Notes: generated from the letters alone by a model not told the origin. DNA of 64,000 bases from Tahibacter aquaticus (GCF_004363655.1 NZ_SNZH01000006.1:124001-188000); one strand, 5' to 3'. Positions 15,171-24,303 are shown, numbered from the stretch's first letter. Made by a program: numbers and translations.

Positions 15171-17188
15171 CACACCGCCTCCAGTCGAATCAGCACCGCA
15201 TCCGCTTCGACGAATTCGCCGGCCTGTGCCTGCACCGCTGCAATCGTGCCGGCCCGCGGCGCGCGCAGGGTGATCTCCATCTTCATCGCTTCCATGATCG
15301 CCAGCTCCTGGCCTTCGATCACGGTGTCGCCGACCTGTACCTTGGTCAGCACCACGCGGCCCGGCATCGGCGCGACGACGCGGTCGCCGCCGCCGCTCTT
15401 GCTGGCGCTGTAGGCGAAGGCTGCTGCACGCTCGAACACCTGGCGTGCGTTGCCGTCATGCAGCAGTACATGGTTGGCTTCGACCACGGCGCGCAGGCGG
15501 TATACGGTGCCGTCGATCTCGGCACTGAGCCAGCCTTCGTGCACGGCGGCGTTTTTCACTACGGCGTGCTGGCCGTTCCAGTCCAGCCGGTATTGCCCGG
15601 CATTGCCGTGCGCGGCCAGTTCCAGGCGCTCGCCGGCGTGGACCAGCGCGACCACGCGCTTGCCCGGGTGGCCCAGGCGCCAGCCGTCGGCGCGAGCCCA
15701 GGGCGAATACGGATCGTTGCCGGTCGCGGCCAGCGCCGGTGCGGCGCTTTCCTGGTCCAGCAGCACCACGCTGGCGGCCGCCGCGAGCAGGTGCGCCGGT
15801 ACCACGGCCGCTGCCTGCGGCAGGAATTCGTCCAGGTGGCGATCGAGATAGCCGGTGTCGATGGTGCCGCCAGTGACCGCCGCATGACGGACCAGGCGTT
15901 CAAGGAATTCCACGTTCGACTTCGGCCCGACGATCTCGGTTTCGGCCAGCGCTTCGCGCATGCGCTGCAGGGCTTCGGCGCGGGTTTTGTCCCAGACGAT
16001 GAGCTTGGCGATCATCGGGTCGTAGAAGATCGACACGGTGTCGCCCTGGATCACGCCGCCGTCGATGCGTACATGGCGCGACGCTGCCGGCAGGCGCAGC
16101 GTGGTCAACTTGCCCGAACCGGGCAGGAAGTTCTGTGCCGGATCTTCGGCGTACAGGCGCAGCTCGATCGCATGGCCGTCGGCCGGCACCGACTTGTTGC
16201 GCACCAGCGAGCCGGGCAGCGCTTCGCCCGCGGCCACGCGCAGCTGCAGTTCGACCAGGTCGAGGTTCAGGGTCAGCTCGGTGACCGGATGCTCGACCTG
16301 CAGGCGCGTATTGATTTCCATGAAGTAGAAATCGCCGCCTTGTCCCACAATGAACTCGACCGTGCCGGCATTGCTGTAGTCGATGGCCCGCGCCGCGGCG
16401 ATGGCCGCATCGCCCATGCGCGTGCGCAGTTCGGTGGTGACGAAGGGCGAGGGCGCTTCTTCCAGCACCTTCTGGTAGCGGCGCTGGGCCGAGCACTCGC
16501 GTTCGTTCAGATGCACGATGTTGCCGTGCCTGTCGCCGAACACCTGGAACTCGATATGGCGCGGCTTTTCCACGTAGCGTTCCAGCAGCACGCGGTCGCG
16601 GCCGAAGGCGTTGCGCGCCTCACGCTGGCAGGATTCCAGGTTGGCGGCGAATTCACCGGCATTATGCACAATGCGCATGCCCTTGCCGCCGCCGCCGTGG
16701 GCGGCCTTGATCATCAGCGGAAAGCCGATGCGCGAGGCTTCGCGCGCAAGCAGCGCCGGGTCCTGGTCTTCGCCGGTATAGCCCGGCACCACCGGCACCT
16801 TGTGTTCCTGCATGAGGATCTTGGCGCCGGCCTTGGAACCCATCTTGCGCATCGACGCCGCGCTGGGGCCGATGAAGACGATGCCGGCGGCTTCCACCGC
16901 CTCGGCGAATTCGGCGTTTTCCGACAGGAAGCCGTAGCCCGGATGAATGGCCTGGGCACCGCTGCGTTTCGCTGCTTCCAGAATGACGTCGCCGCGCAGA
17001 TACGATTCGGCCGGACGCGAGCCGCCGATCGGCCAGGCCTCGTCGGCCAGGCGCACATGCTGGGCTGTCGCGTCGGCCTCGGAATACACCGCCACCGTGG
17101 CAATGCCGAGGCGGCGGCAGGTGCGGATCACGCGGCAGGCGATCTCGCCGCGATTGGCTATGAGTACCTTGGAAAACAGTCCTTGCAT
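15170..17188 (-). CDS. mccA: Methylcrotonyl-CoA carboxylase, biotin-containing alpha subunit
   Basis: Carries biotin and the biotin carboxylase activity that, with the beta subunit, carboxylates 3-methylcrotonyl-CoA in leucine catabolism. The 672-residue protein has the biotin carboxylase N domain (FSKVLIANRGEIACRVIRTC), the ATP-grasp loop GGGGKGMRIV, the active-site stretch EINTRLQVEHPVTE, and a C-terminal biotinyl domain with EAMKMEI, the modified lysine lying about residue 636. The ATG at 17188 fits the usual MCC start. A propionyl- or acetyl-CoA carboxylase is possible by sequence alone, but liuC and HMG-CoA lyase beside it favour MCC (liuD). Confidence 0.92.
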   Translation of the reverse strand: MQGLFSKVLIANRGEIACRVIRTCRRLGIATVAVYSEADATAQHVRLADEAWPIGGSRPAESYLRGDVILEAAKRSGAQAIHPGYGFLSENAEFAEAVEAAGIVFIGPSAASMRKMGSKAGAKILMQEHKVPVVPGYTGEDQDPALLAREASRIGFPLMIKAAHGGGGKGMRIVHNAGEFAANLESCQREARNAFGRDRVLLERYVEKPRHIEFQVFGDRHGNIVHLNERECSAQRRYQKVLEEAPSPFVTTELRTRMGDAAIAAARAIDYSNAGTVEFIVGQGGDFYFMEINTRLQVEHPVTELTLNLDLVELQLRVAAGEALPGSLVRNKSVPADGHAIELRLYAEDPAQNFLPGSGKLTTLRLPAASRHVRIDGGVIQGDTVSIFYDPMIAKLIVWDKTRAEALQRMREALAETEIVGPKSNVEFLERLVRHAAVTGGTIDTGYLDRHLDEFLPQAAAVVPAHLLAAAASVVLLDQESAAPALAATGNDPYSPWARADGWRLGHPGKRVVALVHAGERLELAAHGNAGQYRLDWNGQHAVVKNAAVHEGWLSAEIDGTVYRLRAVVEANHVLLHDGNARQVFERAAAFAYSASKSGGGDRVVAPMPGRVVLTKVQVGDTVIEGQELAIMEAMKMEITLRAPRAGTIAAVQAQAGEFVEADAVLIRLEAV

Positions 17189-17371
17189 CGTGCGCCTTCC
17201 CGGTGGTGGTTTGCCTGGCGCGCGCAGCCTCGGCGTAGCGGGGCCTGCGCGCAAATGATCAGTCGGAGTTAGGGATGCGCCGATTCCGTGCCGGGCGGTT
17301 TCAGCCGGCGTAGAGCCTGCGCCTGCCTGGCCTGGTGCAGCGGATTGCTGCGCATCGGCACGGGGTTCGGC

Positions 17372-17764
17372 TTATTCGGGGCGGTGGCTGACGGCTTCGA
17401 TATTGTGTCCGTCCGGATCGATGACGAAGGCGCCGTAATAGCTCGGGTGGTAGTGCGCGCGTATGCCGGGCGGGCCGTTGTCGCGCGCGCCGGCAGCGAT
17501 GGCGGCCTGGTAGAACGCGTCGACGGAGGCGCGGTCGGGCGCGGCAAGCGCCACGTGCAGGCCGTTGCGGGTGGCGTCGCCACCGCTGCCGATCCAGAAA
17601 TCGGGCTTGTTCTCGCGCCCGAAGCCGGCATGGCGTGCATCGGTGCCGGTCATTTCCGGCGTCACTTCCATTACCAGGCCGTAGCCCAGCGGCGCCAGCA
17701 CACTGGTATAGAAGGCCAGGCTGCGGTCGAAATCGGAAACCTTGAAACCCAGATGGTCGATCAT
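17372..17764 (-). CDS. VOC family (glyoxalase-like) protein
   Basis: A 130-residue vicinal-oxygen-chelate protein with two beta-alpha-beta-beta-beta modules. It starts MIDHLGFKVSDFDRSLAFYT and ends YYGAFVIDPDGHNIEAVSH, where a metal-ligand His and Glu are normally found. The reaction is unknown; relatives include dioxygenases, glyoxalases and lactoylglutathione-lyase-like proteins. Its ATG lies one base after the stop codon of the DUF559 gene, so the two are coupled. It sits between liuC and mccA in the leucine cluster but has no proven part in that pathway. Confidence 0.85.
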   Translation of the reverse strand: MIDHLGFKVSDFDRSLAFYTSVLAPLGYGLVMEVTPEMTGTDARHAGFGRENKPDFWIGSGGDATRNGLHVALAAPDRASVDAFYQAAIAAGARDNGPPGIRAHYHPSYYGAFVIDPDGHNIEAVSHRPE

Positions 17765-17765
17765 T

Positions 17766-18155
17766 TCAGGACTCCTTGGCGCGGGGGCGAGCGAGTGGAA
17801 CGGATTGCGTGGCAATGCTGTGGATCTGGTTCAATACGGCTTCGCCGTTGGACATGGCTTCGGTGTTCCAGAAACGCAGCACGGTGAAGCCTTCTTGTTG
17901 CAGACGCCTGTCGCGCTCCGCGTCCGTCGGTGAATCCGCATGCTGGCTGCCGTCGACTTCGCGGACCCGTTTGCGTTCGAGACAGACGTCGTCGAGCACG
18001 GCATTGTAATACGGGTGCTGACGGCGGAACTTGCAGCCGTCAAGTTGGCGCAGGCGCAGGTGTTGCCATAGCTTGGCTTCAGCCTTGGTCGGGCGCTTTC
18101 GTAGCGCGCGTTGTAGCTTGTTGTCGAGAATTCCTTTGTTGGTTTGGCCGCGCAT
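17766..18155 (-). CDS. DUF559 endonuclease-like protein
   Basis: A 129-residue PD-(D/E)XK-fold protein of the DUF559 family, related to very-short-patch-repair nucleases. Visible family blocks are LRKRPTKAEAKLWQHLRLRQ, CKFRRQHPYYNAVLDDVCLE, VREVDGSQHADSPTDAERD and GFTVLRFWNTEAM. The Asp of VLDDVC and the E-x-D of REVDG match the nuclease core, though relatives usually read VIELDG. Function is unestablished. It is an odd member of a leucine catabolic cluster, inserted between liuC and the VOC gene. Confidence 0.82.
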   Translation of the reverse strand: MRGQTNKGILDNKLQRALRKRPTKAEAKLWQHLRLRQLDGCKFRRQHPYYNAVLDDVCLERKRVREVDGSQHADSPTDAERDRRLQQEGFTVLRFWNTEAMSNGEAVLNQIHSIATQSVPLARPRAKES

Positions 18156-18241
18156 GGGCGTTGTTCCTATGGCGTTGAGCGTTTGGGTGGGGATGGTGTT
18201 CTCGCCTGAGCCACACCGGCCATCATCCTCACGTCAGCCAA

Positions 18242-19036
18242 TCAACCCTGCCGCGCCCAATCCGGCGCCTTCTTGTCCAGGAACGCCGCAAGCCCATGCT
18301 GGCCCTCGGGCGATACGCGCAGTCGTGCGATCAGTGCTGCATTGTCCACATCGATAATCTGCTGGCCGGCCTCGCTCATGCCAGCCATGGCCAGGGCCAG
18401 GCGCTTGGCTTCGGCCTGGGCCAGCGGGCCGCCTTTGCCCAGCCAGTGCAGGCTGCGCTCGACAGCGGCGTCGAGTTCGGCCGGGGCGACGGTTTCGTGC
18501 AGCAGGCCGATGCGGCAGGCCTCGGCGGCGTCGAACACTTCGCCCGTGATGAACAGGCGGCGCGCCTGGCGCGCGCCGATGGCAGCGATCACATACGGCG
18601 AGATCACCGCCGGTACCAGGCCCAGCTTGACCTCGGACAAGGAGAACTTGGCACCGTCCACGCCGATGGCGATATCGCAGCAGGCGACCAGGCCGACGCC
18701 GCCGCCGTAGGCCGCGCCGTTGACGCGCGCGACGGTAGGCTTGGACAGGTAGTTGAGCCGGCGCATCAGCGCGGCCAGCTTGAGCGAGTCGGCGTTGTTG
18801 TCCGCCTCGCTGGCCTTGGCCATGGAGCGCATCCAGTTGAGGTCGGCACCGGCGGAGAACGAGGCGCCTTCGCCGGTCAGCACCACGGCGCGTACCGCGG
18901 CGTCGGCCTCGACCTGGGCGAGTACATCGCTGAGCTCGGCAATCAGCTGTTCGTCGAAAGCGTTGTGTACGCCGGGCCGTGCCAGGCGGATCTCGGCAAC
19001 GGCACCACGGCAAGTCAGCGCAACGGATGAGGTCAT
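18242..19036 (-). CDS. liuC: Methylglutaconyl-CoA hydratase (enoyl-CoA hydratase family)
   Basis: Hydrates 3-methylglutaconyl-CoA to HMG-CoA in leucine catabolism; this role is inferred from the neighbours mccA and mvaB. The 264-residue crotonase-fold protein has the oxyanion-hole regions FSAGADLNWMRSMA and NGAAYGGGVGLVACCDIAI, and FSLSEVKLGLVPAVISPYV with the expected catalytic acid in the SEVKLG stretch. The ATG at 19036 is preceded by GGAG at seven bases. It is first in the minus-strand cluster and divergent from the feo operon; the acyl-CoA dehydrogenase and MCC beta subunit usually found upstream are absent. Confidence 0.88.
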   Translation of the reverse strand: MTSSVALTCRGAVAEIRLARPGVHNAFDEQLIAELSDVLAQVEADAAVRAVVLTGEGASFSAGADLNWMRSMAKASEADNNADSLKLAALMRRLNYLSKPTVARVNGAAYGGGVGLVACCDIAIGVDGAKFSLSEVKLGLVPAVISPYVIAAIGARQARRLFITGEVFDAAEACRIGLLHETVAPAELDAAVERSLHWLGKGGPLAQAEAKRLALAMAGMSEAGQQIIDVDNAALIARLRVSPEGQHGLAAFLDKKAPDWARQG

Positions 19037-19114
19037 GACAGGCTCCGGCAAACCGCCATGATAACGGGGCAGGGCCGGGCAAGCCGAGGCCAGGCTGCGA
19101 CCAATTGCCATGCG

Positions 19115-19166
19115 TTCGCGTTTGGCCAATTGCGGATATAATCGCGAACCATTCTTATTTAGTGCC
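19115..19166 (+). promoter_or_regulatory. feo promoter with likely Fur box
   Basis: A perfect -10 hexamer TATAAT lies at 19137-19142, with a weak -35 (TTCGCG, 19115-19120) 16 bases upstream. Just downstream, 19144-19161 reads on the complement AAATAAGAATGGTTCG, which resembles half of a Fur box (AATGAGAATGATT type). Iron-dependent repression of the feo operon is the expected regulation. The box was judged by eye only. Confidence 0.5.
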
Positions 19167-19175
19167 TATCTGCCT

Positions 19176-19424
19176 GTGCGCCTTTCCGAACTGCTTCCGG
19201 GCAACACCGCCGTAGTGCATACGGTTGAGGACGTCGGCAGTGCCGATCCCATTGCCCGGCGCCTGCGCGACCTGGGCTTCGTCGCCGGCGAGCCGGTCAA
19301 GCTGGTGGCATTCGGACCGGTCGGCAACGATCCCTTGCTGGTGCAGATCGGTTTCACCCGCTTTGCCCTGCGCCGCAGCGAAGCGGCCCGGGTGCAGCTG
19401 CAGGCAGCAGGAGCCAGCGCATGA
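19176..19424 (+). CDS. feoA: Ferrous iron transport protein A
   Basis: FeoA is an SH3-like cytoplasmic protein that assists FeoB in Fe(II) uptake. The GTG at 19176 gives an 82-residue product, MRLSELLPGNTAVVHTVEDV, with IARRLRDLGFVAGEPVKLVA and DPLLVQIGFTRFALRRSEA, all typical of FeoA. A longer frame from 19110 would run through the promoter and is rejected. Its stop overlaps the feoB start by four bases (ATGA). Confidence 0.9.
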   Translation: MRLSELLPGNTAVVHTVEDVGSADPIARRLRDLGFVAGEPVKLVAFGPVGNDPLLVQIGFTRFALRRSEAARVQLQAAGASA

Positions 19425-21265
19425 GTACGGCAGAAAACGCCTTGCGCGTCGCCCTGCTCGGCAACCCCAATTGCGGCAAGACGGCGCTGTTCAACCAGCT
19501 CACCGGCAGCCGGCAGAAGGTGGCCAACTACGCCGGCGTGACGGTGGAACGCAAGCAGGGCCGCTATACCGCACCTTCCGGACGCACGGTCGAGCTGCTC
19601 GACCTGCCCGGTGCCTACAGTCTCGATGCGGCCAGTCCCGACGAGGCCATCACGCGCGATGTCTGCCTGGGCATTGCCGCGGGCGAATCGCGGCCTGACT
19701 TGCTGGTCTGCGTTGCCGATGCAACCAACCTGCGCCTGCACCTGCGCTTCGTGCTGGAAGTGCGCCGCCTCGGCCAGCCCATGGTGCTGGCGCTGAACAT
19801 GATGGATGCGGCACGGCGGCGCGGCATCGAGATCGATATCGCCGCGCTGGAGCGCGAGCTGGGCCTGCCGGTGGTGGAAACCGTGGCGGTCAAGCATGCC
19901 GGTGCGCAGGCACTGGTACAGCGCCTGGACAGGGTCGTGGCCGCACCGACCAAGCGCGACGCAGCCGATGCCGACCTGCATGCTGAAGTGCGCCAGCTGC
20001 TCGCCGCGGCGGTACGCATGCCGGCACGCACGGCGGCCTTCGACGATGTGATCGACAAGGTCGCTCTGCACCCGGTCTGGGGCCTGGTGCTGCTGGCGGT
20101 ATTGATGTTTCTGATCTTCCAGAGCGTGTTTTCCTGGGCCGAACCGCTGATGGACGGCATCGAAGGCGGCATCAAGGCGCTGGGCGACTGGGCCGTGGCG
20201 AGCATGGCGGAAGGGCCGCTGCGCAGCCTGCTGACCGACGGCCTGTTCGCCGGACTGGGCGGCGTGCTGGTGTTCCTGCCGCAGATCCTGATCCTGTTCC
20301 TGTTCATCCTCGCATTGGAGGAATCGGGCTATCTGCCGCGGGCGGCCTTCCTGCTCGACCGGCTGATGTTCAAGGCCGGCCTGTCCGGACGCTCCTTCAT
20401 TCCGCTGCTATCGAGCTTTGCCTGCGCGATTCCCGGCATCATGGCCACGCGCAGCATCCAGGATCCGCGCGACCGCCTGACCACCATAATGGTCGCGCCG
20501 CTGATGACCTGTTCGGCGCGCCTGCCGGTGTATACCTTGCTGATTGCGGCGTTTATTCCACAACGTACGGTGGCCGGCCTGTTCAACCTGCAGGGCATCG
20601 TGCTGTTTGCGCTGTATATCGCCGGCATCGCCAGCGCGCTGCTGGTTGCCTACGTGATGAAGCGCTTCAGCCGCGACCGCAGCGAGCACGCACTGCTGAT
20701 GGAGCTGCCGTCGTATCGCTGGCCGCATCCGCGCGACCTGGCCATCGGCCTGTGGGAACGCGGCTGGATCTTCATCAAGCGCGTCGGCGGCATCATCCTG
20801 GCGCTGACGATACTGCTGTGGTTTCTGTCGACCTTCCCCGGCCCGCCGGAAGGCGCGACCGGCCCGGCCATCGATTACAGCCTTGCCGGCCGCATCGGGC
20901 GCTGGCTCGAAGTCGTGTTCGCACCGATCGGCTTCAACTGGCAGATCTGCATTGCGCTGATTCCGGGGCTGGCTGCACGCGAAGTCGCCGTGGCGGCGTT
21001 GGGCACGGTCTATGCGCTGTCGGGTTCCGACGATGCCATCGCGGCGGAACTCGGACCGATGATCGCAACGCAGTGGCCGCTGGCCACGGCCCTGTCGCTG
21101 CTGGTCTGGTACATCTTCGCGCCGCAATGCCTGTCCACCCTGGCGGTGATACGGCGCGAGACCAATTCCTGGCGCAATGTCTGGATCGCCGCGGGCTATC
21201 TGTTCGGCCTGGCCTATGTCGCCTCGTTCATCACCTTCCAGGTGACGCGGATGCTCAGCACATGA
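19421..21265 (+). CDS. feoB: Ferrous iron transporter B
   Basis: Inner-membrane Fe(II) permease with an N-terminal G domain. The P-loop GNPNCGKTALFN (G1), the switch region YAGVTVERKQG and LDLPGAYSLDA (G3) are followed by a GTPase domain to about residue 165. Gate-type membrane motifs come next, including SGRSFIPLLSSFACAIPGIMATR and MVAPLMTCSARLPVY. At 614 residues it is shorter than the ~770 of enterobacterial FeoB, as is usual for xanthomonad-type proteins. It overlaps feoA upstream and the DUF6587-type gene downstream. Confidence 0.95.
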   Translation: MSTAENALRVALLGNPNCGKTALFNQLTGSRQKVANYAGVTVERKQGRYTAPSGRTVELLDLPGAYSLDAASPDEAITRDVCLGIAAGESRPDLLVCVADATNLRLHLRFVLEVRRLGQPMVLALNMMDAARRRGIEIDIAALERELGLPVVETVAVKHAGAQALVQRLDRVVAAPTKRDAADADLHAEVRQLLAAAVRMPARTAAFDDVIDKVALHPVWGLVLLAVLMFLIFQSVFSWAEPLMDGIEGGIKALGDWAVASMAEGPLRSLLTDGLFAGLGGVLVFLPQILILFLFILALEESGYLPRAAFLLDRLMFKAGLSGRSFIPLLSSFACAIPGIMATRSIQDPRDRLTTIMVAPLMTCSARLPVYTLLIAAFIPQRTVAGLFNLQGIVLFALYIAGIASALLVAYVMKRFSRDRSEHALLMELPSYRWPHPRDLAIGLWERGWIFIKRVGGIILALTILLWFLSTFPGPPEGATGPAIDYSLAGRIGRWLEVVFAPIGFNWQICIALIPGLAAREVAVAALGTVYALSGSDDAIAAELGPMIATQWPLATALSLLVWYIFAPQCLSTLAVIRRETNSWRNVWIAAGYLFGLAYVASFITFQVTRMLST

Positions 21266-21585
21266 ACAGCTCGCTGGCTTGGCAATACGCCATCATCGGC
21301 GTACTGGTCGCACTCAGCGCGCTGAGTGTGCTGCGCAAATACCTGCCTTCGGTCTGGGGCCGGGCGCTGGCAGGCATCGCCACGCTGCTGCAGTCGGGCC
21401 GTTCGCCGGGCTGGCTGCAGCGCTTGGGAACGCGCCTGCGTGCGCGCATTCCCGCGGCGGTCGGCAGCAGCTGCGGCAGTTCCGGCGGATGCAGCAGCTG
21501 CGGTGCCTGCGGCAGCGGCGACAGCAGCAGCCAGGCCAAGGCTGGCGTGCAGCCGATAACCCTGCAGCCGCCGCGTTCGCGTTAG
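21262..21585 (+). CDS. Cys-rich DUF6587-type protein of the feo operon
   Basis: A 107-residue protein with one N-terminal membrane segment (WQYAIIGVLVALSALSVL) and a C-terminal cysteine/serine/glycine cluster, SSCGSSGGCSSCGACGSG. Small Cys-rich membrane proteins of this kind occupy the feoC position in Xanthomonadales; DUF6587 is my best family guess. The cysteines could bind iron or an Fe-S cluster (inference). It is translationally coupled to feoB by an ATGA overlap and ends the operon, followed by a run of T at 21586-21594. Confidence 0.75.
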   Translation: MNSSLAWQYAIIGVLVALSALSVLRKYLPSVWGRALAGIATLLQSGRSPGWLQRLGTRLRARIPAAVGSSCGSSGGCSSCGACGSGDSSSQAKAGVQPITLQPPRSR

Positions 21586-21641
21586 TTTTTTTTTATACAA
21601 AATAACTTGTTGCGATGCGCCTGGCGCGCGTTCGGCCTTGC

Positions 21642-24080
21642 CTACGGCAATACCTGTACTTCGACCTGGGCATAGCTGCCCGCCGCGGTCATCGCCGTGA
21701 CGGTCTGCCTGCCGGCCTGGTCGAAATCATGTTCGAAGCTCTGGGCCGCATCGATTGCCGCGGCCAGGCGGCCGTTGATCAGCCATTGCACCGTGCCGCT
21801 GGCGCCCAGCGCGCGCAGGGACAGGTGCGGCGCGTGCGTGCTGCCCGGTGCGCGCACCAGGCTGGTACCCGGTGCCACCCCGGCGATGCGCAGGTTGGCC
21901 GTTGCATCCAGGCTGTCGTCGCTGCAGCCGGCCTGCAGCGGCGGCAGGCGCGCGGCCTTGCGTTGCGGCGGCGTCAGCCAGGGCTGGGCCAATGCCGGCC
22001 AGCGTGCCAGCGTGCGCTGTATTTCCTGCGCCGCATGGCAGCCGGCGCTGAGGCGTTCGCCGCTGGCTGCGTTCAGGCGCAGCTGCAGGCGGCGGTCATT
22101 CCAGGCCGCGGCCTCGCGTTCGGGCAGGGTAGGCGGGACGGCGCCGTCGAGTATCCAGGCCTTGCGTTTCTGCTGGCACAGCTCGGGCTGTTGCGGTTCG
22201 AATGCGCTGCCCAGGGGCCAGCAAATATCCACTTCGCTAACGGTGGAAGGTTGGCTGGAACCCTGCACGTCGGCAGCGGCGCGGGGCAGGCTGTCGACGG
22301 CCTGGAACAGCAGCGGCAATGCGGTGACGGCGCCGTACTGGCCGGGCACCGGCGTGCCGTCGGGCCGGCCAACCCAGACGCCGAGCGTATAGCGCCGGGT
22401 CGTGCCCAGCGCCCAGGCATCGCGGAACCCGTACGAGGTGCCAGTCTTCCAGGCCAGGCGCGCGCGCTGGCCCGGATCGAAGGTGTCGCGGTTCTGCCCC
22501 GGACGCGGATTGGCTTCCAGCATGCTGCGCACGATCCACGCGGCGCCGGGGCTGAGCAGGCGGCGCTCGCTGAGCGGCTGCTCGGGCAGCAGGCGCACCG
22601 AACCGGCCAGACCGCTGCGGTTGAAGGCGCTGTAGGCGCCGACCAGGTCCTCCAGGCTGGCACCGGTGCCGCCCAGGATCAGGGCGAGATTGGGGCTGGC
22701 GCCGCGCGGCCAGCGCAGCTGCAGCCCGGCATTGGCCAGGCGCGCGGCGAAACGCGCCGGGCCGACGCGGTCGAGCAGGTCTACCGCGGGCACGTTCAGC
22801 GACAGGCGCAGCGCATCGGCCGCGGCGACCGGGCCGTTGAAGGCCATGTCGAAATTGCCCGGCCGGTAGCCGCCGAAGGATTGCGGCGCATCCACCAGCA
22901 GGCTTTCCGAGTGGATCAGTCCATCGTCGATGGCCAGGCCGTAGAGAAACGGCTTCAGCGTTGAGCCAGGCGAACGCGACGCGCGCACCATGTCGACATG
23001 GCCCAGGCGCTGCACGTTGCCGAAGGCGCCGGAGCCGACATAGGCCAAGGTTTCCAAGGTGGAATTGTCTACCAGCAGCAGGGCGGCCGACGTGCGTTCG
23101 GGCAGGCGTGCCAGGTAGTTGGCGACGCGCGCTTCCATCGCTGCCTGCAGCTCGCGGTCGATACTGGTGGCGATGCTGCGCCGCTGCGGATAGGCGCTGC
23201 GCAGGCGCTGCGCCAGCAGTGCCGCGTCCAGTGGTGGATCGAGCTGCCGCGCGGCGACGACTTCCAGTGCGGCGTCGCGCACGGTGGCCGCGTCCCAGCG
23301 CGCCAGTGCCTGCATGCGCGCGAGCAGCTTGTCGCGATAGCGCTGCGCCGCGGCCGCATTGCGGTCGGGCCGCAGCCGGCTCGGTGCTTGCGGCAGCACG
23401 GCGAGCAAGGCGGCTTCTGCATGGCTCAGGCGCGCGGCGGGTTTGCCCAGATAGGCCCAGGAGGCGGCTTCGACGCCTTCGATGGTGCCGCCGAACGGCG
23501 CGCGGTCCAGATACAGGGTCAGGATTTCGTCCTTGCTCAGATGCGCTTCCAGCTGCAGCGCGCGCAGCATCTGCTTGAGTTTGCCCAGGGCGCTGCGCGA
23601 ATGCGGGTCGAGGATGCGCGCGACCTGCATGGTCAGGGTGGACCCGCCGGAGACAGCGCGGCCATGGCGCAGCAGCTGCCAGGCGGCGCGGCCCAGTGCG
23701 AGCGGGTTGATGCCGGGGTGCTGGTAGAACCAGCGGTCTTCGTAAGTCAGCAGTGCGTCGAGATACAGCGGCGAAACCTGCTGCGGCGTGGTCGGATAGC
23801 GCCAGATGCCGTCGGCGTTGGGAAATGCACGCAGGGGTTTGCCGTCGCGGGCCAGTACTACCGTGCTGCCGCTGTTTTCGGCGGGCAGGGGCAGGGGGAA
23901 CAGGCGGTCGAGTACGACGGCGAGCAGGAGCAGGGCGACGATGGTATAGAGCAGGCGGCGGGGCCAGCGCCAGGCGGGTTTGTTGAAAAAGAAATTAGTG
24001 GAATAAGGCTCTGGCGGTGTCGGTTGGTGCTGAGCCGCTGGCGGCAGCGAAGCAGGCGAAGGCTTGGGTGTGTCGTGCAT
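21642..24080 (-). CDS. pbpC: Penicillin-binding protein 1C
   Basis: Bifunctional peptidoglycan glycosyltransferase/transpeptidase-like protein, 812 aa. A short cytoplasmic tail precedes one membrane segment (about residues 40-60). The GT51 domain follows with EDRWFYQHPG (catalytic Glu114) and SGGSTLTMQVARILDP. The transpeptidase domain shows SPGSTLKPFLYG (S-x-x-K), SLNVPAV (S-x-N) and KTGTSYGFRDAWALG. A C-terminal BiPBP domain follows. It lies directly downstream of the alpha-2-macroglobulin gene, the common yfhM-pbpC arrangement, and probably acts with it in the periplasm. Confidence 0.93.
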   Translation of the reverse strand: MHDTPKPSPASLPPAAQHQPTPPEPYSTNFFFNKPAWRWPRRLLYTIVALLLLAVVLDRLFPLPLPAENSGSTVVLARDGKPLRAFPNADGIWRYPTTPQQVSPLYLDALLTYEDRWFYQHPGINPLALGRAAWQLLRHGRAVSGGSTLTMQVARILDPHSRSALGKLKQMLRALQLEAHLSKDEILTLYLDRAPFGGTIEGVEAASWAYLGKPAARLSHAEAALLAVLPQAPSRLRPDRNAAAAQRYRDKLLARMQALARWDAATVRDAALEVVAARQLDPPLDAALLAQRLRSAYPQRRSIATSIDRELQAAMEARVANYLARLPERTSAALLLVDNSTLETLAYVGSGAFGNVQRLGHVDMVRASRSPGSTLKPFLYGLAIDDGLIHSESLLVDAPQSFGGYRPGNFDMAFNGPVAAADALRLSLNVPAVDLLDRVGPARFAARLANAGLQLRWPRGASPNLALILGGTGASLEDLVGAYSAFNRSGLAGSVRLLPEQPLSERRLLSPGAAWIVRSMLEANPRPGQNRDTFDPGQRARLAWKTGTSYGFRDAWALGTTRRYTLGVWVGRPDGTPVPGQYGAVTALPLLFQAVDSLPRAAADVQGSSQPSTVSEVDICWPLGSAFEPQQPELCQQKRKAWILDGAVPPTLPEREAAAWNDRRLQLRLNAASGERLSAGCHAAQEIQRTLARWPALAQPWLTPPQRKAARLPPLQAGCSDDSLDATANLRIAGVAPGTSLVRAPGSTHAPHLSLRALGASGTVQWLINGRLAAAIDAAQSFEHDFDQAGRQTVTAMTAAGSYAQVEVQVLP

Positions 24081-24303
24081 GAGTGCGGCGAGGCGGCCTG
24101 CAGGCCTGCCCCCTCACCCCGGCCCATTCCGGCCCGTTGGGCGTTCGGCGGCGACAGAGCCTGTCGGCTCTGAGCGTCGCCACCTGACCCCCCGAGCGAG
24201 CTTGGAGGACAGGGATATAGAGCGGCCCGCTGCGAAACTCATTGCGGCTGTCCCCCCAGCGAGATTGGGGAGCGGGAGCTACCGTGACCGTCGACGAAAT
24301 GCA

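Noticed and set aside
15458-17272. 604-codon plus-strand open frame opposite mccA
   Set aside because: His/Arg/Gln-rich composition with no domain; mccA on the other strand is unambiguous.
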